17,658 nucleotides of DNA from DATBWZ01 sp036514535 (lineage in GTDB: Bacteria > JAMCPX01 > DATBWZ01), in NCBI GenBank assembly GCA_036514535.1, contig DATBWZ010000048.1, forward strand, positions 1-17,658, read 5' to 3'. The notes beneath the pieces are model-generated. The model saw nothing but the letters and a program-made list of their open reading frames with translations, was not told where the DNA came from and made no database searches. The stretch's first letter is position 1. Each line of letters opens with the position of its first letter. Shown here piece by piece: positions 6,677-14,372 of this stretch. The translations under genes and the position numbers were made by a program.

Positions 6677-7906
6677 TCACTTTACAATTTGATTTATTTG
6701 GAAAATAGGCATTAAAACTGAAAGTATTATAAACAGAACCATACCGGCAAGAACAAGAATTATTAATGGTTCAAGCAATGATGTAAGCGTCGTAATGTAC
6801 GTATCAATCTCATTCTCGGTGATATCTGCTATCTTTTCAAGCATGCCCTCAAGTTCTCCGCTGTGTTCTCCTGCGGATATCATCTTAATAACCATAGGCG
6901 TAAACACGCCGCTTGCCTTAAGAGGCTCTGCTATGGTTGATCCCTCTGAAATCCGCTCCATTGCCTTATCTATAGCCTTTTCAAGAACAGAATTATTTAC
7001 TATATGTTTTACGATATCCATTGATTGCAAAACAGGAATTCCGCTTTTCAGAAGAGTGGCAAGCGTCCTTGAAAACCTTGCTATGGCCCTCAGTCTTATA
7101 ATCTTGCCAATGGCCGGTATAGAAAGGGCAAATATATCAAGCCGCTCCTTGCCGGCTGGTGTCGCCGCATACCTTCTGAAAACATACCAGGAGAATACAC
7201 CTGCCGCTATAAAGAGATACCAGTAATTGCTCGCTATATTGCTTGTAAATATCAGTACCCGCGTATAAATCGGCAGGGCTTTGCCAATATCGCTGAAAAT
7301 AAGAGCAACCTTTGGAATGACATTTATCATCAAAAAAGAAATTACGCCTATTGACAGAAGGATCATGATTGCGGGATAGACCATGGTAGAAATCAATTTA
7401 TTTTTCAATTTAACCTGCCCATCAAGGTATTCTGCAAGCCTCATCAGGACAACCTCAAGCACCCCTCCTGCCTCACCTGCACTGATCATATTAACATAGA
7501 GAGGATTGAACACCTCTGACACACTCTTAAGCGAATCAGCAAGGGTCATACCCTCATTTAATTTTTCTTTTGCCTGAGTTAATATCTTTTTAAACTTGAG
7601 ATTATCCTGTTGTTCTATAATCGCGGTTATGGATTCCAGTAAGGGCAGGCCCGAATTCAGAAGCGTTCCAAGTTGTCTTGTGAAAATTGAGATGTCCTGA
7701 ATGGTAATCCTTTTTAAAAAATCGGAAATGTTCAATTCGCTTGACGCCTGGGGTTTAGCTGCTATATCCTCACCAGAGACAAGGTCAACAGCAATTATGC
7801 CATCCTTTTTCAGCTTTGCCCTTGCAGTCCTTATGTTCTCTGCATCAACAACACCCTTTATATTTTTTCCCCGAAGATTAAACCCTTTGTATTCAAAAAC
7901 TGCCAT
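6677..7906 (-). CDS. gspF: type II secretion inner-membrane platform protein GspF
   Basis: 409 residues, the usual length. The N-terminus MAVFEYKGFN is the family's short beta segment. Two related cytoplasmic GspF domains lie at about 70-195 and 275-400, each with the repeated TRQLGTLLNSGLPLL / SRTLATLLKSGIPVL motif and ISAGE. Hydrophobic segments are at about 175-195, 217-242 and 377-400, giving the standard three membrane passes. GspF docks on the ATPase GspE and helps pull pseudopilins out of the membrane. A strong GAGGAG site lies 9 bases before the ATG. gspE ends 13 bases upstream and gspG begins 6 bases downstream. No odd feature seen. Confidence 0.97.
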   Translation of the reverse strand: MAVFEYKGFNLRGKNIKGVVDAENIRTARAKLKKDGIIAVDLVSGEDIAAKPQASSELNISDFLKRITIQDISIFTRQLGTLLNSGLPLLESITAIIEQQDNLKFKKILTQAKEKLNEGMTLADSLKSVSEVFNPLYVNMISAGEAGGVLEVVLMRLAEYLDGQVKLKNKLISTMVYPAIMILLSIGVISFLMINVIPKVALIFSDIGKALPIYTRVLIFTSNIASNYWYLFIAAGVFSWYVFRRYAATPAGKERLDIFALSIPAIGKIIRLRAIARFSRTLATLLKSGIPVLQSMDIVKHIVNNSVLEKAIDKAMERISEGSTIAEPLKASGVFTPMVIKMISAGEHSGELEGMLEKIADITENEIDTYITTLTSLLEPLIILVLAGMVLFIILSVLMPIFQINQIVK

Positions 7907-7919
7907 AGATCTATACTCC

Positions 7920-9665
7920 TCAGATTACCTCTTCCTGCGTAACCCTTAATACCTCCTCTACCGTTGTCACTCCAGCCATTACTTTGTTAATGCCATCCAA
8001 TTTAAGCGTATCCATTCCATGTTTAATGGCAAGATTCTTTATAGCGTTAGAATCACCTCTTTTCATGATTTGATCTCTGATATCATCGTCAATGGTAAGT
8101 ATCTCATAAATTCCAGACCGTCCTTTGTAACCGGTATGCATGCATTCTTCGCAGCCACGCCCCTTTGCAATTTTAATATGTTTTTTGACATCTGCCGGTG
8201 GTAAAATTTTTAACAACTCCTCCTGACCGGGGATGTATTCCTCCTTGCAATTGGGGCAAATAACCCTTACAAGCCTCTGAGCAACCACTGCAACCAGGGA
8301 GGATGAAATAAGGAACGACTCTATACCCATATCAATAAGCCTGGTTACAGCGCCAGCAGCATCATTGGTGTGAAGCGTGGAAAAGACAAGGTGGCCGGTA
8401 AGCGAGGCATGAATTGCGATATCAGCGGTCTCCACATCCCTGATCTCTCCCACAAGAATAACATCCGGATCCTGTCTCAGTATTGAGCGGAGGCCGTTAG
8501 CAAAGGTGAGAGCAATCTTCGGATTAACCTGTATCTGGCTTATCCCCTTCAACTGGTATTCCACCGGATCCTCAATCGTTATAATATTTATATCCGGAGA
8601 ATTAATCTTGCTGATGCACCCATAAAGGGTGGTAGTTTTTCCGCTTCCGGTAGGCCCGGTCACAAGAACAATGCCGTCATTCCTTTGGATCAACCGCTCC
8701 ATTGTAGCAATCTTTTCCCCGCTTAGCCCAATCTCATTAAGCCCGAGTAGAACATTCGTTCTGTCCAGGAGACGCATAACCACTCGTTCTCCGTGCGTAG
8801 TCGGAACAACCGATATTCTGATATCTATGTCCTTGCCGGCAATCTTCAGACGAATTCTCCCATCCTGCGGCAATCTCTTTTCGGCAATATTCAATTTGGA
8901 CATAATCTTAATCCTTGAAATAATGCTGTTTTGCACCCTCTTTGGCGGACGAATGATCTCATGAAGTATACCATCAACCCGGAACCTTACAGACAGATCC
9001 TTTTCAGATGGTTCAATATGTATATCGCTTACCCGCTCCTTCAATGCCTGGGAGAACAGGGAGTTCACCAGTCTGATAATGGGTGCTTCATCCGTTGATT
9101 CAAGAATGTCCGTTGGCTCTTCAAGTTCATGAGCAATCTGATTAAGATTCTCATCAAGATTGTCCATCATCTTTTCAGCAGTTACCACGGTTTTGTCATA
9201 AACCCTGTTTATAGCATCCTCAATAGCCTTTGAAGTAGAGAGCACCGGTTTCAGGGGTTTACCGAGCATTGCGGACAAATCATCCAAAACAGAGACATTA
9301 AACGGATCAACCGTTGCAACTATAACTGAATGGTCTTCGGATCTAAATGGAAGCACATAGTTTTTTTTAGCATAATTTATTGAAATTTTTCCGACAATTG
9401 TTTCATCAATCTCATCGGAAGGAATACTTTCAATAAAGGGAATTCCCCATTGTTCAGCAAGGGCACGATAAATATCCTTTTCTTTTGCAAACTTTAACCT
9501 TAAAAGGCTCTCGCCTATTTTCAATTTCTTTTCTTTCTGATAAAGAATTGCCTCTTCAATTTGTTCCTTTGTAACAATTCCGCTTTTAACTAAAATTTCT
9601 CCAAGGAGCAATTTGCCTAAAATTTCCCCCAGAAGCAATTTGCCCGAGTTTTCTTTGTTCTGCAT
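7920..9665 (-). CDS. gspE: type II secretion ATPase GspE
   Basis: 581 residues. The N-terminal MshEN-like region (about 9-160) binds the platform. The core has SDIHIEPS (213-220), Walker A GPTGSGKT (337-344), the Asp box ITIEDPVEY (362-370), Walker B ILVGEIRD (403-410) and the His box HLVFSTLHTNDAA (425-437). Two CxxC pairs (CPNC 470-473, CEEC 505-508) form the zinc-binding tetracysteine motif of GspE/PilB ATPases. The enzyme is cytoplasmic and powers pseudopilus extension. It is placed between gspD and gspF, so it belongs to secretion rather than to a type IV pilus. Oddities: a 9-residue tandem duplication (GKLLLGEIL, residues 8-16 and 17-25), and no ribosome site before the ATG, but a perfect extended -10 box 6 bases upstream. 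Confidence 0.97.
   Translation of the reverse strand: MQNKENSGKLLLGEILGKLLLGEILVKSGIVTKEQIEEAILYQKEKKLKIGESLLRLKFAKEKDIYRALAEQWGIPFIESIPSDEIDETIVGKISINYAKKNYVLPFRSEDHSVIVATVDPFNVSVLDDLSAMLGKPLKPVLSTSKAIEDAINRVYDKTVVTAEKMMDNLDENLNQIAHELEEPTDILESTDEAPIIRLVNSLFSQALKERVSDIHIEPSEKDLSVRFRVDGILHEIIRPPKRVQNSIISRIKIMSKLNIAEKRLPQDGRIRLKIAGKDIDIRISVVPTTHGERVVMRLLDRTNVLLGLNEIGLSGEKIATMERLIQRNDGIVLVTGPTGSGKTTTLYGCISKINSPDINIITIEDPVEYQLKGISQIQVNPKIALTFANGLRSILRQDPDVILVGEIRDVETADIAIHASLTGHLVFSTLHTNDAAGAVTRLIDMGIESFLISSSLVAVVAQRLVRVICPNCKEEYIPGQEELLKILPPADVKKHIKIAKGRGCEECMHTGYKGRSGIYEILTIDDDIRDQIMKRGDSNAIKNLAIKHGMDTLKLDGINKVMAGVTTVEEVLRVTQEEVI
9591..9644 (-). repeat. 27-bp imperfect tandem duplication in the 5' end of gspE
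   Basis: Two adjacent 27-base units (9618-9644 and 9591-9617) both encode GKLLLGEIL. They differ at only four positions in the middle (TTCTGGGG against TCCTTGGA), all synonymous. The duplication keeps the frame and extends the first LGEIL segment of the N-terminal ATPase domain. Confidence 0.9.
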
Positions 9666-9671
9666 GGTTTT

Positions 9672-9699
9672 ATTATATCATCTGCACAAAAAAGAGCAA
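9672..9699 (-). promoter_or_regulatory. candidate sigma-70 promoter giving a leaderless gspE transcript
   Basis: On the minus strand, in the 38-base gspD-gspE gap, TGATATAAT gives a perfect -10 box (9672-9677) with the TG extension. TTGCTC (9694-9699) lies 16 bases upstream as a weak -35. Transcription would start about 7 bases downstream of the -10, at the A of the gspE ATG (9665). This fits the lack of a ribosome site before gspE. It is a motif match only. Confidence 0.4.
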
Positions 9700-9703
9700 G
9701 ATT

Positions 9704-12073
9704 TCAGGGCTGCGGCTCTGGAACAACATCCGGAATATCGTACGACTCTACTGGTTGTTCGGATTCAACCTTTTCTTCTCCGGTTTTGTCCGCAGGCAAG
9801 GGTGGTTCTGCTTCACGCGGTGATATTATCTCCGGAGTTTCTTCTATCTTTGTCTCCGTTGGTTTATCGGCAGGGACGGCGTTTTCCTGCGGAGATTTCT
9901 CTATCTGTGGAATATTTTCCGGTTCGGGTTCCTCTTTTTTCTTCTCAACAGGTTGCGCTTCTTTTTCAGGAAGCATTTCTTTTATTCCCTCTGAAGGCTG
10001 GGGAGTAACCGTCTCTGACGGAGATTCCGTCTTTTTGCCTTTGAGTGAATTATCCATCCATTTACGAGCGTTGCTTTCGTATCCGAGATTTTCTTCTTCA
10101 AATTTTTCCCATTCTTTTTTCTTCTGTTCCTTTACATCCTCCATATCCTTATCCGATCTTACAATATACGGTGTAAGGAATATAATAAGATCGGTTTTTT
10201 CATTCCTCTTTGAGGTGGAGCGGAAAAGCATTCCCAGCACAGGAATATCCCCCAAAATTGGCACTTTGGACTGAACCTCTTTGATATCATCCCTGATTAA
10301 TCCGCCTATCACTGCTGTCTGCTTGTCTTTTACAACAATAGTGGTATCTGCAGAGCGTTTGGAAGTAGTAACCCCAAGGACATTCACATCTATTCCCTGC
10401 GGCCCCTGTGCCACATCTGAAATCTCAGTGTGAATTTTCATAGTAATATAATCGCTCTCATTAATCTGCGGAGTAACCTTAAGAGCAATTCCAACATCCC
10501 GTCTGTCCACTGAGGTCTGGACAGTCCCGCCAATACCGGTAACCTGACCCGTCGGCAGGGGAATATTCTGTCCAACGGTTATCTGCGCCTCTTCGTTATC
10601 GGTCGTAAGAAGGTGCGGGGTGGAAAGCACATTTATATCGGTTGTGGTCTGAAGTGCGCGTATAAAAGCGCCAAAACTCGGAACCTGGATGGTTGTCCCG
10701 GCAGCAGTCTTCATCTCTACAGGTTTTCCTACCACTCCGCCAAAGAGTCCTGAGAGCGCTGCAATCGCAGTTGGATCAAGAACAAATGTACTCACAGGAC
10801 CAAGGGTCATACCCTCAAATCCGACCCCCCCCTCTTTCATTACCTGCCCGCCATGCAGGGAAATTCCCAAATCCCTTAACTTTGTGAGCGATACCTCTAT
10901 AATCGCAGCCTCCACAAATACCTGTCTTCTTGGAATATCCAATTTATCAATTATATCCTTCATGGTAAGATAATCCTGGTATGACGAAATTATTACGAGA
11001 GCATTTACATTTTTATCCGCTGCAATTTTTATTCCGCTTTCAAACTCGGCAACTGCTGACACCGCAGGCTGAACCGATGGCTGCCCTGGAGGCATAGGAA
11101 CAGCAGCCTTCCTTGCACCACCAGCACCGCTGGTGAGGTTGGCAAGTGTCTGGGCAATATCTTCAGCCTTTGCATTTTTGAGATAATGAACATGGATCTG
11201 TCCAGTCCCGGGAAGTTTTATATCCAGTTTTTCAATAAGATCCTTAAGGTCATGTAACTCCGGCCGGTTTGCCACCACGATAATGGAATTTGTCCTCTCA
11301 TCCGGTATAATCTTGGAAATTGCTGGTTGTGCCTGCCCCGCTGGCACAGCAGCCTTTGGCGTCCTTATCCGCCGCAACGATCCTCCGGCGCTCTGATAAA
11401 GATTTGTCAGTATGCTGGCAACAGATACAGCGCTTGCATTTTTTAATTTTATAACCTCAACAGTCTCTTTATAAATATCTATATCCAGTTCGTCTATAAT
11501 TTTTATCAATCTTGAAATATTTGATGCGGTATCCGTAACAATAATAGTATTTGTAGGCTGATAAAGCTGCAGATTTCCAAACTTTGACATAAGATTCTTA
11601 ATAACCTCGGAAATGTCCTGAGCATCAATATATCTGAGCCTTATCAGTCTGGTTATGAACAGGTCGCCTGAAGGAGCCCTTTCGCTGGTCACAATAGTTG
11701 ATATATTCTGTTCTTTTGCGTCCCTCTGCGGGATAATTCTGTAAACCTTGCCCGCCTGAAGAATGGTCAACTCATTTGCTGCAAGCACGGAAAGAAATAT
11801 TTTGTATGCTTCATCAACAGTAACCTTTGTAGGAGAAATAATGGTAACCTTGCCCCTGACCTTTTCATCAAGTATAAAATTTTTCTTTGTAAGTTCACTG
11901 ACTGTTTTAACAAGGTCTTTCAACTCTATATTGTTGAAATCCATGCTGACCGTCCCGGATTCAAGTTTCAGAGTCTTCACCTTCTGTGGCGCTTCCTCCT
12001 GAGACAGCCCTGCGCTGCCAACGAACAACACAATGATTAACGAAATAAATCCCCTGAAAACCACATTCACCAT
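9704..12073 (-). CDS. gspD: type II secretion outer-membrane secretin GspD
   Basis: 789 residues. Signal peptide at about 1-24 (FISLIIVLFVGSAGLS). Domains: N0 (about 40-115, with FNNIELKDLVKTVSELT), N1 (135-200), N2 (205-285), N3 (290-380, with two Ala/Pro/Gly-rich insertions in N2 and N3), then the secretin barrel (385-640). Hallmarks include VFVEAAIIEV (385-394), NVLSTPHLLTTDNEEA (481-496) and the signature VPILGDIPVLGMLFRS (604-619). It forms the outer-membrane channel. Residues 640-789 are a charged Pro/Glu/Lys-rich tail with no recognisable pilotin-binding S domain. GAGGAG lies 6 bases before the ATG. gspC ends 32 bases upstream, and gspE starts 38 bases downstream. Confidence 0.97.
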   Translation of the reverse strand: MVNVVFRGFISLIIVLFVGSAGLSQEEAPQKVKTLKLESGTVSMDFNNIELKDLVKTVSELTKKNFILDEKVRGKVTIISPTKVTVDEAYKIFLSVLAANELTILQAGKVYRIIPQRDAKEQNISTIVTSERAPSGDLFITRLIRLRYIDAQDISEVIKNLMSKFGNLQLYQPTNTIIVTDTASNISRLIKIIDELDIDIYKETVEVIKLKNASAVSVASILTNLYQSAGGSLRRIRTPKAAVPAGQAQPAISKIIPDERTNSIIVVANRPELHDLKDLIEKLDIKLPGTGQIHVHYLKNAKAEDIAQTLANLTSGAGGARKAAVPMPPGQPSVQPAVSAVAEFESGIKIAADKNVNALVIISSYQDYLTMKDIIDKLDIPRRQVFVEAAIIEVSLTKLRDLGISLHGGQVMKEGGVGFEGMTLGPVSTFVLDPTAIAALSGLFGGVVGKPVEMKTAAGTTIQVPSFGAFIRALQTTTDINVLSTPHLLTTDNEEAQITVGQNIPLPTGQVTGIGGTVQTSVDRRDVGIALKVTPQINESDYITMKIHTEISDVAQGPQGIDVNVLGVTTSKRSADTTIVVKDKQTAVIGGLIRDDIKEVQSKVPILGDIPVLGMLFRSTSKRNEKTDLIIFLTPYIVRSDKDMEDVKEQKKKEWEKFEEENLGYESNARKWMDNSLKGKKTESPSETVTPQPSEGIKEMLPEKEAQPVEKKKEEPEPENIPQIEKSPQENAVPADKPTETKIEETPEIISPREAEPPLPADKTGEEKVESEQPVESYDIPDVVPEPQP

Positions 12074-12105
12074 ATCAGACTCCTCTGCCTGTAATTCTGC
12101 GATCT

Positions 12106-12993
12106 TTACTGAACATTGTAAACCAGCGTCTGTCTTGCATTACTCCTTACGATCTCAACCTGAAAATATTTTTCATTTTTCAACTGCTGAAACAATTGAA
12201 GCGCTTTTTCCGGATCGCTTATATCTATTCCATTAATCCTCTGTATAACATCTCCATTCTGCAACCCGATTTTAGTATACAGACTGTCCGGTTTTATTGC
12301 AAAGATTTTGTATCCTTTAATTGATCCGCCATCAAGGTTAGGAATAAGGCGGGCTTCTGTCATAAGTTTCCCGAGGTTCTGGGTTGACCGTTCCATTTCT
12401 TCCTTTGCAATGGTAAACCTGTTCTCCGTAATCTGTTTGATATTATAGTCGGAATGTAACGCTGCCTCCGATACTGATTCCCCCGAAGAAGCATATTCAG
12501 CCTCGTAGATCACGAGGGATTCCTGTTTGCCATTTCTGTAAAGAATAACCCTGCTCCTTTCTATTTTCATTATGCGCGCCTCGTTCATCAGCATATCATT
12601 CACTTTATAGATCCCGACATCCTGAGAATCTGAATTAATAATTACTGCAAACGATACATCTTCGGATCCAACAACAGTGCCTATGAGCTTGGCTCTCAGC
12701 TCGCTTAACGGAGCAGGTCCCTCGCCCGGTTTAATCCCGGAGAAAGGCGACGCTTTGGAATTAAATATATTTCTTTCGTATATGATTGAATAATAGCCTA
12801 TGTCTCTAACCTCCGGAAAATCATTGCGCTGGCGCGATGTTTTTCCATTTTCCGCAACGGATATGCTATTCAGCGGCAATTCTATTGCCCCCCTGATAAT
12901 ATTGTTAACTATATCAGCGGATATCAGCGCAGCGAACATCAGTAAAATTAAGGTGATTATCCAGAAATATTTTTTAAACAGGTCAAGATACAT
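12106..12993 (-). CDS. gspC: type II secretion inner-membrane protein GspC with PDZ domain
   Basis: 295 residues. A short cytoplasmic end is followed by one membrane helix (about 10-32). The periplasmic homology region (about 72-165) has the typical YERNIFN, LRAKLIGTVVG and VGIYKVNDML segments. A PDZ domain (about 190-293) has KGYKIFAIKPDS, GLQNGDVIQRINGIDI and DPEKALQLFQQL. GspC links the inner-membrane platform to the N0 domain of GspD and takes part in substrate choice. The ATG follows the ntrX stop by 15 bases, with a weak GAGAG site. Its position directly before gspD is the classical order. The PDZ form, rather than the coiled-coil form of some GspC proteins, is visible directly. Confidence 0.9.
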   Translation of the reverse strand: MYLDLFKKYFWIITLILLMFAALISADIVNNIIRGAIELPLNSISVAENGKTSRQRNDFPEVRDIGYYSIIYERNIFNSKASPFSGIKPGEGPAPLSELRAKLIGTVVGSEDVSFAVIINSDSQDVGIYKVNDMLMNEARIMKIERSRVILYRNGKQESLVIYEAEYASSGESVSEAALHSDYNIKQITENRFTIAKEEMERSTQNLGKLMTEARLIPNLDGGSIKGYKIFAIKPDSLYTKIGLQNGDVIQRINGIDISDPEKALQLFQQLKNEKYFQVEIVRSNARQTLVYNVQ

Positions 12994-13008
12994 CGGGTTT
13001 CTCTCTAT

Positions 13009-14370
13009 CTATTTATTTATTTTTATGCCAAGGTGTTTTATTTTCCTGGAAAGGTTTTCACGGGAAATCTCAAGCAGTTCTGCCGTCCTTGTAATATTCA
13101 AGCCGCATTCAACCAATTTATTCATTATATAATACTTTTCAAATTCCTGTCTTGCCTTTTCCAATGAGCCATTGTAAATCTTTACATCATCCACGCCTGT
13201 CGCCGGACTGCTTTTAAACTCAGAAAACAGATCATCAACCTCTATTGTAATACCTTCGCTCATTATTACAAGCCTTTCCATAACATTCTTTAACTCGCGG
13301 ACATTACCCTGCCAAGCATAAGCCTTCATGGCTTCTATTGCTTCAGCAGAGCACTGCTTTACGGGTTTTTTGTATATCTTTGAAAACTGGGCAAGGAAAT
13401 GATTTATCAAAATAGGAATGTCGTCCTTCCTCGCCCTGAGCGGGGGCATCTCAATTGGAAGAACCTTAAGACGAAAATACAGGTCCCGGCGGAAATGTTC
13501 ATTCTGTATTTCCTCTTCAAGATTTTTGTTCGTCGCCGCAATTATCCTCACATTAACACTTATTGGTTCCGTGCCCCCCACCCGTTCAAAAGTTTGTTCC
13601 TGCAGGATTCTTAATATTTTTGCTTGGGTCCTGAGGCTCATGTCTCCAATTTCATCAAGGAACAGAGTACCATTGTGCGCAAGGTCAAATTTACCCTTTT
13701 TCCTTCCCATAGCGCCTGTAAAGGCTCCCTTTTCATATCCAAAGAGTTCGCTCTCTATAAGTTCCTCTGGTATTGCCGCACAATTCACAGGCACAAAGGG
13801 CTTGCTGCTCCTTGGGCTTTTATAGTGTATCAGCCTTGCAGCCACTTCCTTGCCTGTGCCGCTCTCACCATAAATAATAACAGGACTGCCGGACTGGGAA
13901 AATATATCAATCTTCTTTTTAACTTCCTCAAGCAGACTACTGCTCCCCTGAAGTTTAATATTTTCTTCTATCTGTCCCCTCAATAGTGTATTCTCAACCT
14001 TAAGGGCCGAAATTTCCGCTGCCCTGTTTATTGCAACCAGAACTTTTTCAATGGACAATGGCTTTTCAAGAAAATCATTCGCCCCTAATTTTATCGCTCT
14101 GACAGCGGTCTCAATACTGCCATGTCCGGAGATCATTATTATCTGACTCTCGGGGGATTTTTCCTTAACTTTTTTGATAAAATTGACACCATCGCCATCT
14201 GGAAGCCATACATCAAGTAAAATTATATCCGGCTGCTTGTCGCTCAATAATTTTTCCGCTTCAATGCAACTTCCTGCAGAAACAATGCCATACCCCTCGT
14301 CAGAAAGAATTCCGCTCAAACTGCTTCTAATATCGATCGCATCATCAACTATAAGCACAATCTCATTCAT
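13009..14370 (-). CDS. ntrX: NtrX-type sigma-54-dependent response regulator
   Basis: 453 residues. Receiver domain 1-120 has the acidic pair D9-D10, phosphoacceptor D53 in LLDVWLPDGDG, and K103 in LEKPL. The AAA+ domain has Walker A GESGTGKE (168-175), GAFTGA (215-220) intact for sigma-54 contact, and Walker B TLFLDEIGD (235-243). A Fis-type helix-turn-helix (about 425-450, ITRTAELLEISRENLSRKIK) ends the protein. The intact GAFTGA supports true sigma-54 activation. The gene starts 2 bases after the NtrY-type kinase, its evident partner, and ends 15 bases before gspC. Known NtrX proteins respond to nitrogen or redox state; control of the secretion genes here is inference. NtrC is the main alternative, but the kinase partner favours NtrX. 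Confidence 0.85.
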   Translation of the reverse strand: MNEIVLIVDDAIDIRSSLSGILSDEGYGIVSAGSCIEAEKLLSDKQPDIILLDVWLPDGDGVNFIKKVKEKSPESQIIMISGHGSIETAVRAIKLGANDFLEKPLSIEKVLVAINRAAEISALKVENTLLRGQIEENIKLQGSSSLLEEVKKKIDIFSQSGSPVIIYGESGTGKEVAARLIHYKSPRSSKPFVPVNCAAIPEELIESELFGYEKGAFTGAMGRKKGKFDLAHNGTLFLDEIGDMSLRTQAKILRILQEQTFERVGGTEPISVNVRIIAATNKNLEEEIQNEHFRRDLYFRLKVLPIEMPPLRARKDDIPILINHFLAQFSKIYKKPVKQCSAEAIEAMKAYAWQGNVRELKNVMERLVIMSEGITIEVDDLFSEFKSSPATGVDDVKIYNGSLEKARQEFEKYYIMNKLVECGLNITRTAELLEISRENLSRKIKHLGIKINK

Positions 14371-14372
14371 CG

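Noticed and set aside
10258..10272. TGGCAC-like stretches considered as sigma-54 sites (also near 1024, 11340 and 15640)
   Set aside because: None has the TTGC element at the required spacing, and all lie inside coding sequence.
9786..10274. Plus-strand open frame of 162 codons
   Set aside because: It is antisense to the low-complexity tail of gspD; its Ser/Gly/Phe-rich product is what the reverse of Glu/Lys/Pro codons gives, and it has no ribosome site or family features.
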